Shown here: in pieces, positions 23,801 through 31,154 of the stretch
Layout: every line of letters begins with the position of its first letter
How positions within the stretch are numbered: the stretch's first letter is position 1
IMG/VR virus record: IMGVR_UViG_3300024263_000002
Span: 1 to 40,864 of that record
From: a virus
Strand: one strand, 5' to 3'
DNA: 40,864 nucleotides
The notes under the pieces: generated by a model
Database searches by the model: none
What the model saw: only the letters and a program-made list of their open reading frames with translations
What the model was told of the DNA's origin: nothing
Translations under genes and position numbers: made by a program

Positions 23801-24314
23801 CATATTCGAGATCACCGCAGACGTGGAGGTGCTTGGGAAATTGATAGCACGCCTCGAAGAAGAGGAAGTGCCAGACGAGGAACGGTTGGTTCGGCTTGGG
23901 GCATTCCTTATTTACAAGGAGAAACTGCTGCGCGAAAAGGTAGACGGGTATGTTTCTGTCTATCGCAGCCTGGAGGCCCGCAAGAACGCCAGGAGAGCGG
24001 AAGCCGGTCACCTGCAAGAACTCGCACGGTACGACGAGAATCACATGAAACGCCTCAAAGAAGCCGTCAAGTTCGTCTCCGAGAGGCTGGGCCAACCCAA
24101 ACTCGAAGGCAAGACCCGGAGCATCACCGTTTCCACCAGCAAGCGCCCCGCCATCGATATCACCGATCTCAACCTAGTGCCGCAGGAATTCCTTGAGGAA
24201 GTCCCGGCCTACTACAAGCCGCTCAAGGGTGATATCGCCAAGTACGTCCAGGCCACCGGGGAGATCCCGCCAGGAGTGGAGACGCGCAAGGTCATATCGG
24301 TGAGGTTTAACTAA
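23793..24314 (+). CDS. Siphovirus Gp157-like protein
   Basis: 173 residues. Long coiled coil (about 40-100: EKLLREKVDGYVSVYRSLEA, ARRAEAGHLQELARYDENHM) followed by the typical beta part (RSITVSTSKRPAIDI, NLVPQEFLEEVP, KGDIAKYVQATGEIPPGVE). This is the layout of the Gp157 family, found in early regions of siphoviruses and once linked to phage resistance; its biochemical role is not settled. Confidence 0.8.
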   Translation: MTSIFEITADVEVLGKLIARLEEEEVPDEERLVRLGAFLIYKEKLLREKVDGYVSVYRSLEARKNARRAEAGHLQELARYDENHMKRLKEAVKFVSERLGQPKLEGKTRSITVSTSKRPAIDITDLNLVPQEFLEEVPAYYKPLKGDIAKYVQATGEIPPGVETRKVISVRFN

Positions 24315-24481
24315 TGGCTAAGTGGGAATGCCCGCGTTGCTTATATAGCCACTATCGCTTGATTTCACCCCGGCGATGCCCAAAGTGCGGCGGCAAGTTC
24401 TCACTGGTGCCGAGCGTGCCGAGGAAATTGCCATTGCGTACATTGCGCGGGCCCGGAAGGAGTGGTCGCCTAGTTGACTGA
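24314..24481 (+). CDS. Zinc-ribbon protein, 55 aa
   Basis: MAKWECPRCLYSHYRLISPR is followed by CPKCGGKF: two CxxC pairs 16 residues apart, then a basic tail. Starts one base before the end of gp157 (TAATG). Function unknown. Confidence 0.55.
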   Translation: MAKWECPRCLYSHYRLISPRRCPKCGGKFSLVPSVPRKLPLRTLRGPGRSGRLVD

Positions 24482-24557
24482 CGAAGGCATACGCATCCTT
24501 CTGGCCTTAGAGCCCCCACGGGAGCCACCGAGCGAAGCGGAGCGGAAGGAGACAAAG

Positions 24558-25091
24558 ATGACAATAACAAAGGTCTGGCTTCGGGAAAAATACTGGGAAG
24601 AGGGCTTGTGCCTATCGGAAATGGGCCTTTTGGCAGGGGTGAGTCTCGATACCATCTGGAAAAGGATGAAGACGTTTGGCATACCCAGGCGTACGTTAAG
24701 CGAAGCCCAGCGCCTAAGTCGTGGCGAGAAGAGTCGTCGTTGGAAGGGCGGGCGACGTACCACGACTGATGGGTATATGCTTTGGCATCAGACCCATTTT
24801 ACCAAAGAGGAAATGAAAATTTTGGAGCCCATGTGGAATAAAAGTAACCCATATATTTTTCTACATCGGGCGGTTATGGCTCTATGGCTTGGTCGTCCAC
24901 TAGAATCTTGGGAATGCGTCCATCACATGAATGGCCAAAGGGATGACAATTGTTTAGAGAATCTACAATTAGTAGATAGGCATCGACGACAGATTTGTCC
25001 TCGATGCGGATGGCCAATGCAAAATCCAAGGGAAGGTAAAGATGAGACCCCTGCATCCCTGCCCGATCTGCGGGATGTTGACGCAGAATGA
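24558..25091 (+). CDS. HNH homing-type endonuclease
   Basis: 177 residues. N-terminal helix-turn-helix (KYWEEGLCLSEMGLLAGVSL), central TTTDGYMLWHQTHF, and C-terminal HNH signature ECVHHMNGQRDDNCLENLQL followed by a CPRCG ribbon-like end. Start ATG 24558 chosen for its AAGGAGACAAAG site; an in-frame TTG at 24474 lacks one. Free-standing homing-type nucleases of this kind (H-N-H, HNH_3-like) are common in phages. Confidence 0.82.
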   Translation: MTITKVWLREKYWEEGLCLSEMGLLAGVSLDTIWKRMKTFGIPRRTLSEAQRLSRGEKSRRWKGGRRTTTDGYMLWHQTHFTKEEMKILEPMWNKSNPYIFLHRAVMALWLGRPLESWECVHHMNGQRDDNCLENLQLVDRHRRQICPRCGWPMQNPREGKDETPASLPDLRDVDAE

Positions 25092-25221
25092 GGTGACTTG
25101 TCGCGGCGAATGTGCGGCGGAGAACAAACGCCGGAGAAAAAAGGAGGAGGAAGATGGCAGAACATTACGGGGAAGTACCACCGGAGGAGGAGGTCCTCAG
25201 CAAAAGCCTAGTGCCGATTGA
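25042..25221 (+). CDS. Possible small zinc-finger protein, 59 aa
   Basis: MRPLHPCPICGMLTQNEVTC then RGEC and a lysine/arginine stretch. CxxC plus CxxxC resembles a zinc finger. It overlaps the HNH end and the next gene's start, and its last 20 residues are glycine-rich and may be meaningless. Weak ribosome site (AAGG). Moderate-to-low support. Confidence 0.38.
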   Translation: MRPLHPCPICGMLTQNEVTCRGECAAENKRRRKKEEEDGRTLRGSTTGGGGPQQKPSAD

Positions 25222-25927
25222 AACGCGGCTCACGATGATTGATGTCGATGGGGCCGCCGCCGCCTACGAAGCCTATCTCGAACTATGTCGGCGCATCTTG
25301 GATGAGAGTGACTACGCCACCATCCGGGGCATCAAGGCCAGGAAGCGGAGCGGGTGGGCCAAACTCAGGCGCTTCTATGGGATCACTACGATGATAACCG
25401 AACAGCAGCGCACACCTCGATTTTCGGAATGGGAGCCAGGGCAGGCTTTTGTTTATCGGTTCACGGTAACTGGCCGCCTGGGCGATAGGGTGGAAGAAGC
25501 GGATGGGGCTTGCGAGTCCACGGAACTCGAATACGAAGGCAACAACATCGCCCCCACCGAGCATAACGTCAGGGCCAAGGCACTCACGAGGGCCAAAAAT
25601 CGGGTCACGGCCGACTTGATCGGCGGTGGCGAAGTCAGCGCGGAGGAATTGAACGAAGCGGTGCCAGTCAAAACGAAAAAGGCTCCAAGGCCGCGCAAGC
25701 GAAAGAAGCAACCGGACAACAACTTCCAGGCCAAGATCAAAATCCTCTACAACAAGGCCAACACCGTTCTCAGGGAAGAAGGTCTGGAGCCGTTCTACAA
25801 GACATCGGTGCAGGTCGAGGAAGCGTTGGTCACCGAAGGCGGCTTGAGCCAGAAGCAGGTATTGGCCACGGGTGACGAATCCCTGCTCAACCTTCTCGTT
25901 AAACACGCGAGAGAGGCAACCGAATGA
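25154..25927 (+). CDS. Conserved DNA-metabolism-like protein, possible annealing/recombination protein
   Basis: 257 residues with AAGGAGGAGGAAG upstream. Has ETRLTMIDVDGAAAAYEAYL, KARKRSGWAKLRRFY and EHNVRAKALTRAKNRVTADL with GGGEVSAEEL. The 'KSGWRKL' and 'TRAxNRA...GGGEVSAEE' pattern recurs in phage and archaeal-virus proteins tied to DNA recombination or single-strand annealing, as I remember it; I cannot confirm that here. C-terminal third is lysine-rich, then helical. The best candidate for a replication or recombination gene in the window. Confidence 0.5.
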   Translation: MAEHYGEVPPEEEVLSKSLVPIETRLTMIDVDGAAAAYEAYLELCRRILDESDYATIRGIKARKRSGWAKLRRFYGITTMITEQQRTPRFSEWEPGQAFVYRFTVTGRLGDRVEEADGACESTELEYEGNNIAPTEHNVRAKALTRAKNRVTADLIGGGEVSAEELNEAVPVKTKKAPRPRKRKKQPDNNFQAKIKILYNKANTVLREEGLEPFYKTSVQVEEALVTEGGLSQKQVLATGDESLLNLLVKHAREATE

Positions 25928-25996
25928 AATGGCGATAACATATCCTGGTTAGCCGCCGGGAGCCCGGGGGAGTTCTCTTCCTCTCCTTCTCCGCTG

Positions 25997-26177
25997 GGCG
26001 GTGGGGTCAGACGGCACAAGATGCGCCAGGGAACCGAAAGCGCTCCGAGGCTGATACGGAGTCTGAATAGGGGAACTGATGCCGAACCTGCGAGCGATGG
26101 CTACACCATAGCGGGCATAGCGGCAGAGAGAATGTGTCGCGAGGATACTTACGCAGGTTCACCTCGCCCCCACCGCC
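25997..26177 (+). ncRNA. Predicted structured RNA in a 270-bp gene-free stretch
   Basis: The 25928-26197 gap holds no convincing gene. It shows nested perfect pairings: GGCGGTGGGG (25997-26006) with CCCCACCGCC (26168-26177); TCAGAC (26007-26012) with GTCTGA (26061-26066); GAACCTGCG (26084-26092) with CGCAGGTTC (26152-26160); ATGG (26097-26100) with CCAT (26106-26109). This makes a closed multi-branch fold of about 180 bases. I do not recognise the class. It could be a free RNA, a leader of the 26198 gene, or a small intron remnant. Confidence 0.5.
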
Positions 26178-26197
26178 GAAGGGATAAGGAGGAGAAG

Positions 26198-26377
26198 ATG
26201 AAGTGGGGCGGATATGAATTGCCAAATGATCCCGGTCCTATACACAAGCACATCTTGAGCATCTGGTATGCGATAGAGGACTGGTGGCGCGGGCTGGGGG
26301 GCGAAGAGAGGGCGCTTTTGGGGCTCGTAGTCTTGGCGATGGCCTTGATGATAGTTACCCTGCGGTTCGGCCCATAA
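26198..26377 (+). CDS. Small membrane protein, 59 aa
   Basis: ATG after GATAAGGAGGAGAAG. Amphipathic start (MKWGGYELPNDPGPIHKHIL) and one membrane helix near the end (ALLGLVVLAMALMIVTLRFG). An in-frame extension to 26021 would cross the structured RNA and looks non-coding. Function unknown. Confidence 0.58.
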   Translation: MKWGGYELPNDPGPIHKHILSIWYAIEDWWRGLGGEERALLGLVVLAMALMIVTLRFGP

Positions 26378-26418
26378 GCCACCAGAAAGGCTGCTAAAGG
26401 CTTTAACGAGGCTATTAG

Positions 26419-26835
26419 ATGGGACTTCGGAACCTCAGAAGAAACCTACAAAGGTTTAAACGATATGGATGGACCTGGAAGACAATCGGGTTGGTATGCC
26501 ATAGGAGCGAGGGATGGGCATGCGCAGTTGCCCGGAGAAGGCAGACACCGCCCGATTATGTCGTGGCCGAGGTTGGGGAGAGGTTGTGGCGGGAGATTCG
26601 TTTGTACCCGTTCTTGTGTTGGAACAACGCGCCGGAACTGGATACGCTTGTCCTAATACTTCTCAGGACGGAAGGCGGTCGTCTAACTGGCGGCCAATTG
26701 GCCAGACTTTGTGGCACGACCGACCGGACTATCAGGAAGAGCGTGAAGCGGTTAAGGGATTATGGATACAGCATTGACGGTTCGATGAGGCCTCCGAGGG
26801 GGTATCGTCTCGGTGACCATGCAATTGACGCTTGA
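26419..26835 (+). CDS. Winged-helix DNA-binding protein
   Basis: 138 residues. C-terminal HTH of the HTH_11 kind: LTGGQLARLCGTTDRTIRKS then VKRLRDYGYSIDG and a wing (RPPRGYRLGD). The N-terminal part (GWTWKTIGLVCHRSEGWACA) may be a second HTH. Weak ribosome site. A candidate transcription regulator for the early/late switch, by inference. Confidence 0.65.
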   Translation: MGLRNLRRNLQRFKRYGWTWKTIGLVCHRSEGWACAVARRRQTPPDYVVAEVGERLWREIRLYPFLCWNNAPELDTLVLILLRTEGGRLTGGQLARLCGTTDRTIRKSVKRLRDYGYSIDGSMRPPRGYRLGDHAIDA

Positions 26836-27139
26836 GGGGAAAAGGGTGGTCGTAGGCGACATCTATGATCGTATTTCCTACATCTTGGAAGTGTGGCCGG
26901 AAACCCAGGAGAACTACAAGGCTCTTCAATTCCGCTACTGGATGGAATTCGACGGGTTGCGGGAGGTTCTACGCTCCGGCGATCCATCCCGATTCGAGCA
27001 TTGGTATCGCTTCAGGGCCAAGTCCGCCAAGACGCTGTTGCAGAGATGCCAAGAGGTCCAGAACAGACGGCCTGACCTTGAACCTGCGGAGGTAAGGGAG
27101 AAACGGTTGAAGCAAAGTAGGCGAGGCCCTGTCGGATGA
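26819..27139 (+). CDS. Early-region protein of unknown function, 106 aa
   Basis: MQLTLEGKRVVVGDIYDRIS, then helical with many aromatic residues (FRYWMEFDGLREVL, FEHWYRFRAKSAKTLLQRC) and a basic tail. Starts inside the end of the winged-helix gene (ATG 26819, or GTG 26813) and ends ATGA into the radical SAM gene. Not recognised. Confidence 0.5.
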   Translation: MQLTLEGKRVVVGDIYDRISYILEVWPETQENYKALQFRYWMEFDGLREVLRSGDPSRFEHWYRFRAKSAKTLLQRCQEVQNRRPDLEPAEVREKRLKQSRRGPVG

Positions 27140-27876
27140 AGCGCAAGACCCTCATCGCCAAATGCAACTATCCCTGGGGGGACTTTTCCCCAACCCATGC
27201 CATCAATCATTACCTGGGTTGCGCTTTCAACTGCCCTTATTGTTGGGCGAGGGATGTATGGTGGAAGCGAATGGGCCGAAATCTGACCAAGATCTGGGGG
27301 GTGCCGGAAGATTTCGAGTGGCGGATGGCCTTGCCCTTTGAAGTTTCGCGCCTAGATTTCTTGCGGGAATTGAACCGGCTCCCGACGGATTCACGGATTC
27401 TGCTATGTTCCACAACCGATCCCTACCAATATATAGACGAAAAGGTATCAATGACGCGACGTCTTCTATTATGGCTTGGAGCGAAGGAAATACAGACAAT
27501 CATTTTGACGAAATCCGCCCTACGCCCAGAACGAGATTTCGATGTTCTTAAGGGTATGGATGCGTGGTTCGGGATAACTATGGAATACCCCTTCTCCCAT
27601 TCCAATTGGCACTATGCCAGGATGGCCATGCTCCATGAGGCTCACAGACAAGGTATCAAGACATTCGTAAGCCTGGAACCTTGGCTTCCGGGTGTAAATG
27701 CCAAAGATATTGTGCAGGACATGGCTTCTTTCACCAACCACTGGATCGTCGGCCCCCTGAACTATAAAGGCGTGGATACCAACTTCTATCGAGAGAACCT
27801 GCCGGGGCTCATTGAACTTTTTGAGCGGATGGGAACGTCGTATTTCATCAAGCCTGATTTGATGCGGTATCTTTAA
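27136..27876 (+). CDS. Radical SAM protein (phage Gp37/Gp68-like)
   Basis: 246 residues. Iron-sulfur motif CAFNCPYC (CxxxCxxC) about residue 33-40, preceded by THAINHYLGC. Later ILLCSTTDPYQYIDEKV, IILTKSALRPERDFDV and VSLEPWLPGVNAKDI fit a SAM-radical barrel of the spore-photoproduct-lyase/DUF5131 type. Substrate unknown; roles in DNA repair or base modification are possible. Coupled to the gene before it. Confidence 0.82.
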   Translation: MKRKTLIAKCNYPWGDFSPTHAINHYLGCAFNCPYCWARDVWWKRMGRNLTKIWGVPEDFEWRMALPFEVSRLDFLRELNRLPTDSRILLCSTTDPYQYIDEKVSMTRRLLLWLGAKEIQTIILTKSALRPERDFDVLKGMDAWFGITMEYPFSHSNWHYARMAMLHEAHRQGIKTFVSLEPWLPGVNAKDIVQDMASFTNHWIVGPLNYKGVDTNFYRENLPGLIELFERMGTSYFIKPDLMRYL

Positions 27877-28015
27877 CATCACTATATAGATGTGTAGTAC
27901 CCTGGCCCCGAGGGCGAGGTTAACGGGACGGCTACTTACGCTGGTCTGTTGCAGAATGAAACTGTGGGCGGGCGAGTCTTAAATCTTAAGGGTGGGTTCC
28001 TTTTCGAAAGGCATT
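27877..28015 (+). other. Non-coding gap with several small hairpins
   Basis: 139 bases without a credible gene. Hairpins: ACATC/GATGT (27884-27888 with 27895-27899 region), GCCC/GGGC near 27904-27915, CTTAA/TTAAG near 27978-27990, and CCTTT-TCG-AAAGG just before the 28016 start, where AAAGG is the ribosome site. Confidence 0.4.
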
Positions 28016-28192
28016 ATGTACTTTACCCTCTATTGCAAGAAGTGTGATGAGAAGATATTGCATCGTTTGATTGAAAGGCATAAGGATTATACCCGGTGGA
28101 TGTGCATAAGTTGTGGGACGTTAAGATCCAACACCACGCTGAAAAGGTATAAAAGGAAAAGATGGCCGAAGAATCAATTGAGGCTGTTCTAA
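28016..28192 (+). CDS. Zinc-ribbon protein, 58 aa
   Basis: MYFTLYCKKCDEKILHRLIE, then CISCGTL and a basic tail (RYKRKRWPKNQLRLF). Two CxxC pairs form a zinc ribbon. Its ribosome site can be hidden in a small hairpin. Overlaps the next gene by 31 bases. Confidence 0.6.
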   Translation: MYFTLYCKKCDEKILHRLIERHKDYTRWMCISCGTLRSNTTLKRYKRKRWPKNQLRLF

Positions 28193-28566
28193 TGGAGAGT
28201 CCCAAGGAAACAAGAAGACAATTGCGCCTTGCTCACGATAATGGAGGTGGTCTCACAGCAAGGGGTCTTGGGCGACCATCACCCCAGATGCTTGGTCTTC
28301 TCAACGGCAAGTTAGAAGAAGTGTTTAGTGGCGATGATCATAAGCGGATTTCCTTGCTTCGCTGGCTATGGGAGATAGAGGAATCATCTAAAGAGTTGAC
28401 CTTTGGTCAGGCGAAGACGATGTTGGATTGGCTCATAGATCCGGAGTTAAGTCAGAGGTCATTTCAAGAAGGCGGCGGTTACATGGTGAGCGCGGAAGCC
28501 AAAAGTGCTTGTCACGCGATTATCGCTACTTATTGTGAAGAGCGTGGGCAAATGAGGCTATTATGA
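28162..28566 (+). CDS. Early-region protein of unknown function, 134 aa
   Basis: AAAAGGAAAAG precedes the ATG. Helical, with LSQRSFQEGGGYMVSAEAKS and LTFGQAKTMLDWLIDPELS; 'QAk.mLdwLi' resembles a pattern common in phage replication-region proteins, but no family is clear. Ends ATGA with the next gene. Confidence 0.5.
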   Translation: MAEESIEAVLMESPKETRRQLRLAHDNGGGLTARGLGRPSPQMLGLLNGKLEEVFSGDDHKRISLLRWLWEIEESSKELTFGQAKTMLDWLIDPELSQRSFQEGGGYMVSAEAKSACHAIIATYCEERGQMRLL

Positions 28567-28769
28567 GAATCCTACAAATCAAATCTTTGCAACCCTGCCT
28601 TGTCATCACCGCCGACGGGGTGTTTAAACTCAAAGACGGCAAGATGAAGCGATTGGAGCCGGACCCGGAGTTGGCTTGGAAGAACAGGGCTTTCTGGCTT
28701 CACCTTGCGCTTGATAAGGATTTCGACCCGGGGGAGCACGAACCTTCTTTTATAGCGGAGATCCATTGA
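28563..28769 (+). CDS. Small protein of unknown function, 68 aa
   Basis: MRILQIKSLQPCLVITADGV starts with beta strands, then a helical part (ELAWKNRAFWLHLALDK) and an acidic end. Coupled to the gene upstream by ATGA. Not recognised. Confidence 0.5.
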   Translation: MRILQIKSLQPCLVITADGVFKLKDGKMKRLEPDPELAWKNRAFWLHLALDKDFDPGEHEPSFIAEIH

Positions 28770-28806
28770 ATCTCTTTTACGAAACCCCAGACAAAAGAGC
28801 AAGGCT

Positions 28807-30048
28807 ATGAAACCTACATTTGGCTCTGCTTTTGCCGGGATAGGTGGCTTTGAACTAGGGCTTGAAAGGGCTGGATGGGAGTGCAGATGGCAGATAGAGA
28901 ACGACAAGGCTTGCATCAAGATTCTGGAGAAACATTGGCCTAATGTAAGGAGATATAGCGATGTTGAAGAAGTCAATCCAAAGAAACTCGAAGCAGTTGA
29001 CCTTCTTTGTGGGGGGTTCCCCTGCCAAGACCTCTCCGTTGCTGGCAAGCGTGGCGGACTATCTGGGGAGCGAAGCGGCCTTTTCTGGGAACTGGTCAGG
29101 CTGGCTAGGGGAGTCCGACCCAGATGGCTCCTTATCGAGAACGTCCCTGGTTTCCTGTCTTCGCACGAGGGCGAAGACTTCGCACTCGCAATCGAAACGC
29201 TTGCCGAATGCGGGTATGGTCTGGCGTGGAGAGTGCTGGACAGCCAGTATTTCGGAGTTCCCCAACGACGTCGTAGAGTCTTCATTGTCGGACATCTTGG
29301 AGCGATGTGTCCACCTGAAATACTCTTTGAGTCCGAAGGCGGCGAGGGGCATATTGCGGAGGGCGGAAAAGCGGGGGAGGACATTGCCTACTGTCTTAGA
29401 GAACGCCCTTCGCACAGTGGCGACAAGGGGGACGGGGGAGTCAACACAACCCTTATCGCAACCCTCAGAAGTGGCGGAGCAGGAGGAATCCCGTCAAGCA
29501 GGGGAGAACACATCATCGCAGGATTCTCCGCAGGGCAATCAGCAGGAGCAGGGTCAATCGCCTACGAAGAGGAACGAAGTCCAACGCTTAAAGGAGAGCC
29601 AAGCGGGACAAACCGAGTTCCTTCAATCATCTACCATAGCAAGGGTCAAGACTTCGACCTCAGAGAGTACGAAGGAATCTGCCCCGCAGTTACAGAGCGA
29701 TGGGGAACGGGAGGATGCAATGTTCCCTATGTCGGTGAGGAGGCTGATTCCAAGGGAGTGCGAGAGGCTTCAAGGGTTCCCCGACGGGTGGACTTGTCTG
29801 TGCCGCTAGCATTTGATTGGCGGAGTGGAGGCGATGTTAGACTGAACATCAGCGAAAAACAGACAAGTGCATTACACTCACCACAAGCACCCGCTGTGAT
29901 GACCAAGGAAGAAGCAATAGAGGAGTTTGCAAGAAGACTAAAACATTGTTTGGTTTGCCCCGACAGTCCCCGATACAGAGCATTAGGCAACGCTGTAACT
30001 GTTCAAGTGGCAGAGTGGATAGGCAGAAGGATATTGGAGTTCGGATGA
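28807..30048 (+). CDS. C5 cytosine DNA methyltransferase (Dcm-type)
   Basis: 413 residues. Motif I FAGIGGFELGLE (about 9-20), motif IV GGFPCQDLSVAG with catalytic Cys72, motif VI ENVPG (Glu111), motif VIII QRRRRVFIVG (153-162) and motif X YRALGNAVTVQVAEWIGRRI (390-409). The variable part between holds stretches usual in phage enzymes (GFSAGQSAGAGSIAYEEE). Motif IX is missing in this frame; it is encoded in the +1 frame at 29744-29800. Activity is therefore doubtful. May protect phage DNA from host restriction. Confidence 0.88.
   Translation: MKPTFGSAFAGIGGFELGLERAGWECRWQIENDKACIKILEKHWPNVRRYSDVEEVNPKKLEAVDLLCGGFPCQDLSVAGKRGGLSGERSGLFWELVRLARGVRPRWLLIENVPGFLSSHEGEDFALAIETLAECGYGLAWRVLDSQYFGVPQRRRRVFIVGHLGAMCPPEILFESEGGEGHIAEGGKAGEDIAYCLRERPSHSGDKGDGGVNTTLIATLRSGGAGGIPSSRGEHIIAGFSAGQSAGAGSIAYEEERSPTLKGEPSGTNRVPSIIYHSKGQDFDLREYEGICPAVTERWGTGGCNVPYVGEEADSKGVREASRVPRRVDLSVPLAFDWRSGGDVRLNISEKQTSALHSPQAPAVMTKEEAIEEFARRLKHCLVCPDSPRYRALGNAVTVQVAEWIGRRILEFG
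28961..29809 (+). CDS. Overprinted gene inside the methyltransferase, +1 frame, 282 aa
   Basis: Open for 849 bases in the +1 frame, with its own AAGGAG (28947-28952) 8 bases before ATG. Contains GGSPAKTSPLLASVADYLGS, GECWTASISEFPNDVVESSL, YSLSPKAARGILRRAEKRGR and, at residues 262-280, RRLIPRECERLQGFPDGWT, which is C5 methyltransferase motif IX. The middle (about 155-250) is Gln/Ser/Glu-rich. The ILRRAEKRG-type stretch recalls phage proteins seen beside cytosine methylases, from memory only. Either a real dual-coding gene or an unusual long shadow plus an indel. Confidence 0.5.
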   Translation: MLKKSIQRNSKQLTFFVGGSPAKTSPLLASVADYLGSEAAFSGNWSGWLGESDPDGSLSRTSLVSCLRTRAKTSHSQSKRLPNAGMVWRGECWTASISEFPNDVVESSLSDILERCVHLKYSLSPKAARGILRRAEKRGRTLPTVLENALRTVATRGTGESTQPLSQPSEVAEQEESRQAGENTSSQDSPQGNQQEQGQSPTKRNEVQRLKESQAGQTEFLQSSTIARVKTSTSESTKESAPQLQSDGEREDAMFPMSVRRLIPRECERLQGFPDGWTCLCR

Positions 30049-30560
30049 TCCGTTTCCTACAACACACCCCCCTAATCATAGCCTTCCTTGGCGTCTCTCT
30101 GGTCCAGAAGGTGCGCTGGGAGTGGCGGGTTGCAGGTTCGCCGCCGGGACCGCCAGCCCAGTGCATCGAGGTCCGGCTTCCGCCCCTTGTGGGAACCGAT
30201 GACGGCTGGTTGCGAATGAATCCGAAACTGGAGACGGAGCCAGCATCTTTCATCGAAGGGGCGGAGGTCGACCTTTACCTAGTGACTGGCTATGCCGTAG
30301 GTGATGGATATACCCCTGGCCGCAACACATCCGATGGGTGGCAACAAGGGTTGATCCGCGAGGTCAGACCGGGGATAACGGTGGCTTGTCCGCCGAGCCT
30401 CCCCTTGGGGACGGCACTTTACATTGAGGGATTCGGCGTGAGGATTTGCGAAGACCGGGGCTCTGCTATCGTTGGGAAGCGCCTTGATGTGGCCTTCGAG
30501 ACCCCGGAGGAGGCGATAGCATGGGGGAGAAGATGGATGGGAGTAATAGTTTTACAATAG
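30045..30560 (+). CDS. 3D-domain cell-wall protein
   Basis: 171 residues. N-terminal membrane or signal segment (LQHTPLIIAFLGVSLV), then a 3D domain: VTGYAVGDGYTPGRN, VACPPSLPLGTALYIEGFG, ICEDRGSAIVGKRLDVAF and EAIAWGRR. The fold is related to MltA/RlpA-type wall enzymes; the Asp residues in EDRG and LDV match the named aspartates. Starts ATGA over the methyltransferase stop. Possibly acts on the host wall; odd to find in the early region. Confidence 0.75.
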   Translation: MIRFLQHTPLIIAFLGVSLVQKVRWEWRVAGSPPGPPAQCIEVRLPPLVGTDDGWLRMNPKLETEPASFIEGAEVDLYLVTGYAVGDGYTPGRNTSDGWQQGLIREVRPGITVACPPSLPLGTALYIEGFGVRICEDRGSAIVGKRLDVAFETPEEAIAWGRRWMGVIVLQ

Positions 30561-30739
30561 AGATTCCCAAGCGGAAAAAAGATATATTGAAACAAATGGC
30601 AGAACCCCTTAGGGGAAGATTGATAGATGAGCCGCTTACCCCTGAAGACTGGCGAGAAGTTTTCTGGTTCTGGCAAACCGTGGTGCGCCCGTTTCTGTGG
30701 CGCATTGTTGGCAGGGCAAGATTGAGAGAGCAGAAGTAG
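30521..30739 (+). CDS. Small protein, 72 aa
   Basis: GGAGGAGG 8-9 bases before ATG. FTIEIPKRKKDILKQMAEPL, then an amphipathic part rich in Trp (EDWREVFWFWQTVVRPFLWR). Overlaps the 3D gene by 40 bases. May bind membranes; not recognised. Confidence 0.5.
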   Translation: MGEKMDGSNSFTIEIPKRKKDILKQMAEPLRGRLIDEPLTPEDWREVFWFWQTVVRPFLWRIVGRARLREQK

Positions 30740-30804
30740 CAATCCAATTCGGGAGGCAATGGCTGGCCGTGACGGTCATACAATGAAGGGAAAGGGAGGG
30801 GAAG

Positions 30805-31140
30805 ATGAATGAGTGGACAAAATTGCCACCCTATCAAGGCCATGTTCATCAGGATTGTTTGATTTGTCCTGTTCCACTACGCAAGGCGAAGATGTATAAG
30901 CGAGTGGCGGTAGGCTTTGGCTTTGCGGGCATTGAGAAAGACGGGGAAATCCTCTACTCCGAACCATATAATGCCTCTTGGGAGGACATTCCAACCCTTA
31001 TGACCTTTGAGAACATGGCTCGCAAAGACCCTGACCACGATTGGCGACTGATTCTTGACGGGCCTCTTCACGGAGAAGAGTATCAGCGACAGGGCCGAAC
31101 TCTGTGGATCATGGTGAAATCAAACAAGGGTTTTGCATAG
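30805..31140 (+). CDS. Early-region protein of unknown function, 111 aa
   Basis: GGGAGGGGAAG before ATG. MNEWTKLPPYQGHVHQDCLI, with CxxC (CLIC) near the start, then mixed alpha/beta. No family recognised. Confidence 0.5.
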   Translation: MNEWTKLPPYQGHVHQDCLICPVPLRKAKMYKRVAVGFGFAGIEKDGEILYSEPYNASWEDIPTLMTFENMARKDPDHDWRLILDGPLHGEEYQRQGRTLWIMVKSNKGFA

Positions 31141-31154
31141 AGAGGAGTCCACCG

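Noticed and set aside
24474-24557. Longer HNH start at TTG 24474
   Set aside because: No ribosome site at suitable spacing; ATG 24558 has AAGGAG at good distance and starts just before the HTH.
26021-26197. 5' extension of the small membrane gene through the structured region
   Set aside because: Residues look random and basic, and a much better start with AAGGAGGAGAAG is at 26198. The bases are better explained by RNA pairing.
25928-26197. Group I intron or known riboswitch
   Set aside because: I looked for the conserved group I core and for common riboswitch signatures (cobalamin, c-di-GMP) and could not match them. Left as an unnamed structured RNA.
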